From NCBI GenBank assembly GCA_945949035.1, contig CAMFDH010000037.1, positions 1 through 9,490 on the forward strand: a stretch of DNA of 9,490 nt. Reading direction: 5' to 3'. The DNA is from an uncultured Actinomyces sp. (GTDB lineage: Bacteria > Actinomycetota > Actinomycetes > Actinomycetales > Actinomycetaceae). A program made the translations under genes and the position numbers. The notes under the pieces were generated by a model that worked only from the letters and a program-made list of their open reading frames with translations, was not told the DNA's origin and searched no databases. Every line of letters begins with the position of its first letter. The stretch's first letter is position 1. Positions 7,246-9,490 of this stretch are shown in pieces.

Positions 7246-8632
7246 TGCTGTTCTCCTCAATCAGGGGAGCTGATTCATCTGCACTATCACCGGCTGCCGT
7301 GACGGCAACCTTGGCCCGTCCGGCACGCGGCGATGGCGGCAGAGTCTGTCCAAGAATCGGCGGTGTCGGGTATCCACCGAGGAAGGCATCGAACGGAGCA
7401 TCCGGATCGATCTCGTCCTCGTCAGCTGCTTCATCGGATGGGGTTGCAACCAGGTAGACAATGACTGCAACCAATATGACCACTGCGAGCATGACCGCAA
7501 AGAGGACCAGCCAGGAACCGGAGACCCAGGTCTGCACGCCGCGCATCACGGCAACCAGAACGATCCAGACGAGGGCGATCGGAATGAGGCCCTTCCATCC
7601 AAGGTTCATGAACTGGTCGTAACGGAAGCGGAGCAGGGTACCTCGGGTCCAGATCATGGCGAACATGAGGACCCAGATCTTGAAGATGAACCAGAACATG
7701 CCCCACCAACCATCGTTGAGCGGTGCGATGTGGCTGAAGGGCCACGGTGCGTGCCACCCACCGAGGAACATCGTGGTGGCAACCGCGGACACGTTGAGCA
7801 TGTTGATGTACTCAGCCAGGTAGTACCAGCCGAACTTCATCGAGGAGTACTCGGTCATGTGACCGGCAACCAGCTCGCCTTCAGCTTCGGGAAGGTCGAA
7901 GGGAAGTCGGTTGACCTCACCGACCATCGAGATCAGGTAGACGACGAACGCGGGTGCGAGGGCGAATGCCCACCAGATGGTTCCCTGAGAAGCAACGATC
8001 TCCGAGGTCGACATCGAGCCTGCCATGAGGAAGACCGAGACCAGCGCCATTCCCATGGAGAGTTCGTAGGAGATGATCTGTGCCGAGGAACGAACCGCAC
8101 CGTAGAGGGGCAGGGTCGAACGAGCTGACCAGCCGCCGAGAACAACGCCGTACAGACCAAGCGAGGTAATCGCAAGGATGTACAGGGTCGCCACCGGCAT
8201 ATCGGTGACCTGCAGTGGGGTCGAGTGGCCGAACATGTGAACGTTCGGGCCGAAAGGAATGACCGCGAGGACCGAGAAGGCGGAGAACGCCATGATCGCA
8301 GGAGCCAGGAAGTAGAGGAACTTATCGCTTCGCTTTGTCCAGATGTCTTCCTTGAAGAGCATCTTTCCCGCGTCTGCGAGGGCCTGGAACAGACCGAGGG
8401 GACCCGCAACATTCGGACCCAGACGAGTCTGCATGCGGCCCAGCGCACGACGCTCAACCCACAGGGCCATGATGACCGAGAGGATCAGGAAGACAACGAT
8501 GAAGACCGCCTTGATCAGGACCAGCCACCAGGTTGTATCGGAGAAGTCAGCCACCGTGTACTCGGGGGCGCCCCAGGCGGGAAGCAGTCCCCCACCGAGG
8601 GCCGGTAGCGCTGAAATAGTCAGCCCGCTCAT
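7238..8632 (-). CDS. nuoH: NADH-quinone oxidoreductase subunit H, quinone-chamber subunit with a long acidic C-terminal tail
   Basis: NuoH (mitochondrial ND1 homologue) forms the quinone-entry tunnel and the contact between the peripheral and membrane arms. The 464-residue product has about eight membrane segments. Family signatures are [15 protein letters not shown] (60-74), [15 protein letters not shown] (82-96), [18 protein letters not shown] (182-199) and the loop [18 protein letters not shown] followed by [12 protein letters not shown] (238-267), which lines the quinone cavity. Glu190, Glu249, Glu251 and Glu253 are present. After the last helix (ending YLVATP, about 398) comes a tail of about 66 residues, first strongly acidic ([16 protein letters not shown]), then Pro-rich ([15 protein letters not shown]), then acidic again. 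E. coli NuoH is 325 residues and ends near the last helix. The ATG shares one base with the nuoG stop (TAATG); a weak GAGAGGTGG lies about 7 nt upstream. Confidence 0.97.
   Translation of the reverse strand: MSGLTISALPALGGGLLPAWGAPEYTVADFSDTTWWLVLIKAVFIVVFLILSVIMALWVERRALGRMQTRLGPNVAGPLGLFQALADAGKMLFKEDIWTKRSDKFLYFLAPAIMAFSAFSVLAVIPFGPNVHMFGHSTPLQVTDMPVATLYILAITSLGLYGVVLGGWSARSTLPLYGAVRSSAQIISYELSMGMALVSVFLMAGSMSTSEIVASQGTIWWAFALAPAFVVYLISMVGEVNRLPFDLPEAEGELVAGHMTEYSSMKFGWYYLAEYINMLNVSAVATTMFLGGWHAPWPFSHIAPLNDGWWGMFWFIFKIWVLMFAMIWTRGTLLRFRYDQFMNLGWKGLIPIALVWIVLVAVMRGVQTWVSGSWLVLFAVMLAVVILVAVIVYLVATPSDEAADEDEIDPDAPFDAFLGGYPTPPILGQTLPPSPRAGRAKVAVTAAGDSADESAPLIEENSND
7253..7258 (-). promoter_or_regulatory. 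nuoI Shine-Dalgarno inside the 3' end of nuoH
   Basis: GAGGAG ends 7 nt before the ATG at 7245 and lies within the coding sequence for the last residues of NuoH (the EEN part of EENSND). It identifies ATG 7245 as the nuoI start instead of the upstream in-frame TTG at 7260. Confidence 0.8.
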
Positions 8633-9490
8633 TACTGGGCCACCTCTCTTGCAGGAGTGACGGTCACAGAGGAACCGGCGGGGGCGAGGTCCTGGTTGAC
8701 ACCGTTACCAACGGAGCATTCCGGAATCCACACCACACCGTCGACAACATCCGCAACCTCAACGGGTAGGGTCACTGAGCCGCGAGGACCGGTGACCCGT
8801 ACGTTATCGTCCTCGTTCAGACCCATTGCATCGAACGAAGCGCGAGATAGCAGGGCGACAGCACTGCGAGCCGACAGACGCAGATCAACCGCCCCGTCGA
8901 GCATGCGACCGAGGTCGACCATGACCTTGTGGGACGCAAGAACCAGGGAACCGAGAGCAACCTGAGTTGCAACGGCCTGGGCCTCAACCGGACTCTTGGT
9001 TCTGGCACCACGCCAGATCATGAGCGGGTTGACCTCTTCGTAGAGGCTGTTCAGGTCGTCGATTCCGAGTTCAATACCAAACTCTCGGGCAATCATGTTG
9101 AAGACCTCACGGTCAGGCATGGTGCGCGAAGCAATCGACTGGCCGAAGGGACGCAGGCGACCCTCCCAGTTGATGAACGTACCGTTCTTCTCAGCCGGAG
9201 GTGCCACGGGGAACACCACATCGGCAAGCTCGGTCGCTTCAGAAGGGCGGACCTCAAGAGTGATCACGAAAGGAGCCTTTTCGATGGCTGCCTTCGCCGC
9301 CGCCGGGTCCTCCCAGTCACGCAGGTCGATACCACCGAGGACGAGGGCACCGAGCGATCCTGAAGCAGCAGCCTCAAGCATTCCGGTGGCTGTAAGACCA
9401 TTTTCAGTGGGGATTTTGCCCCAGCCGAGCGAGTCACGCGCTTCTGCGTCCTCAACGGGACGACCGAAGGGCAGAAGGTTGGGCAGCAGG
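8632..9490 (-). CDS. nuoG: NADH-quinone oxidoreductase subunit G, C-terminal part only (5' end beyond the window)
   Basis: NuoG is the largest peripheral-arm subunit, with N-terminal iron-sulfur domains and a C-terminal domain of the molybdopterin oxidoreductase fold. The frame is open from the TAA at 8634-8632 to the window edge (first complete codon at 9489), giving 285 residues of the C-terminus; the internal ATG at 9381 is not the real start because coding sequence continues upstream (LLPNLLPFGRPVEDAEARDS). Visible family features are VITLEVRPSEATELADVVFP followed by EKNGTFINWEGR (fragment residues 100-111), a hallmark of this fold. A C-terminal beta-barrel domain of the MopB_CT type runs from about 206 (RLSARSAVALLSRASF) through DNVRVTGPRGSVTLPVEV to VVWIPECSVGNGVN. 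The iron-sulfur ligands of the N-terminus cannot be assessed. The gene ends one base into nuoH. Confidence 0.95.
   Translation of the reverse strand, partial: LLPNLLPFGRPVEDAEARDSLGWGKIPTENGLTATGMLEAAASGSLGALVLGGIDLRDWEDPAAAKAAIEKAPFVITLEVRPSEATELADVVFPVAPPAEKNGTFINWEGRLRPFGQSIASRTMPDREVFNMIAREFGIELGIDDLNSLYEEVNPLMIWRGARTKSPVEAQAVATQVALGSLVLASHKVMVDLGRMLDGAVDLRLSARSAVALLSRASFDAMGLNEDDNVRVTGPRGSVTLPVEVADVVDGVVWIPECSVGNGVNQDLAPAGSSVTVTPAREVAQ

Noticed and set aside
1..9490. A hidden novel system, mobile element or horizontally acquired island.
   Set aside because: Every base lies in or within 15 nt of a recognisable gene of one conserved operon, and no repeats, integrase or transposase sequences, or composition breaks were seen.

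Overview
The window is one continuous stretch of minus-strand coding sequence: the distal part of a nuo operon, which encodes the membrane arm and part of the peripheral arm of the proton-pumping NADH:quinone oxidoreductase (respiratory complex I). In transcription order (right to left) it holds nuoG (3' part only), nuoH, nuoI, nuoJ, nuoK, nuoL, nuoM and nuoN. After nuoN come the first 32 codons of a further gene that reads like the N-terminus of a polyprenyl (isoprenyl) diphosphate synthetase. No plus-strand gene, RNA gene, mobile element, CRISPR array or intrinsic terminator could be supported, and there is no non-coding gap longer than 15 bases.

The proteins suggest an actinobacterium (Actinomycetota) with moderately high G+C. 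NuoJ and NuoH both carry long hydrophilic C-terminal tails of the kind known from actinobacterial complex I. NuoJ has the pattern NAVDNPA...EESVPR just after its membrane domain. NuoN has an actinobacterial-type hydrophilic loop before the LFSIGGMMLFPA segment, and the gene after nuoN looks like a polyprenyl synthetase. Genus cannot be decided from this sequence. Menaquinone is the probable quinone by lineage; this is inference.

The genes are packed for translational coupling. Junctions are: G/H TAATG (1-nt overlap), H/I 8-nt overlap, I/J TGATG (1-nt overlap), J/K GTGA (4-nt overlap), K/L 7-nt gap, L/M 15-nt gap, M/N GTGA (4-nt overlap) and N/polyprenyl synthetase GTGA (4-nt overlap). nuoK, nuoM, nuoN and the last gene start with GTG. 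All the nuo starts have a visible Shine-Dalgarno sequence. The last gene has none, and its start codon lies inside a predicted 8-bp stem.

Functionally, NuoG and NuoI carry electrons through iron-sulfur clusters towards the quinone. NuoH forms much of the quinone chamber with the peripheral arm. NuoJ and NuoK link it to the three antiporter-like pumps NuoN, NuoM and NuoL. All expected charged pump residues appear present, so the complex looks intact. A downstream polyprenyl synthetase would supply the quinone side chain. This is mostly a conserved housekeeping region and I do not see a new system; the points worth a second look are the hairpin at the nuoN end and the long tails of NuoJ and NuoH.
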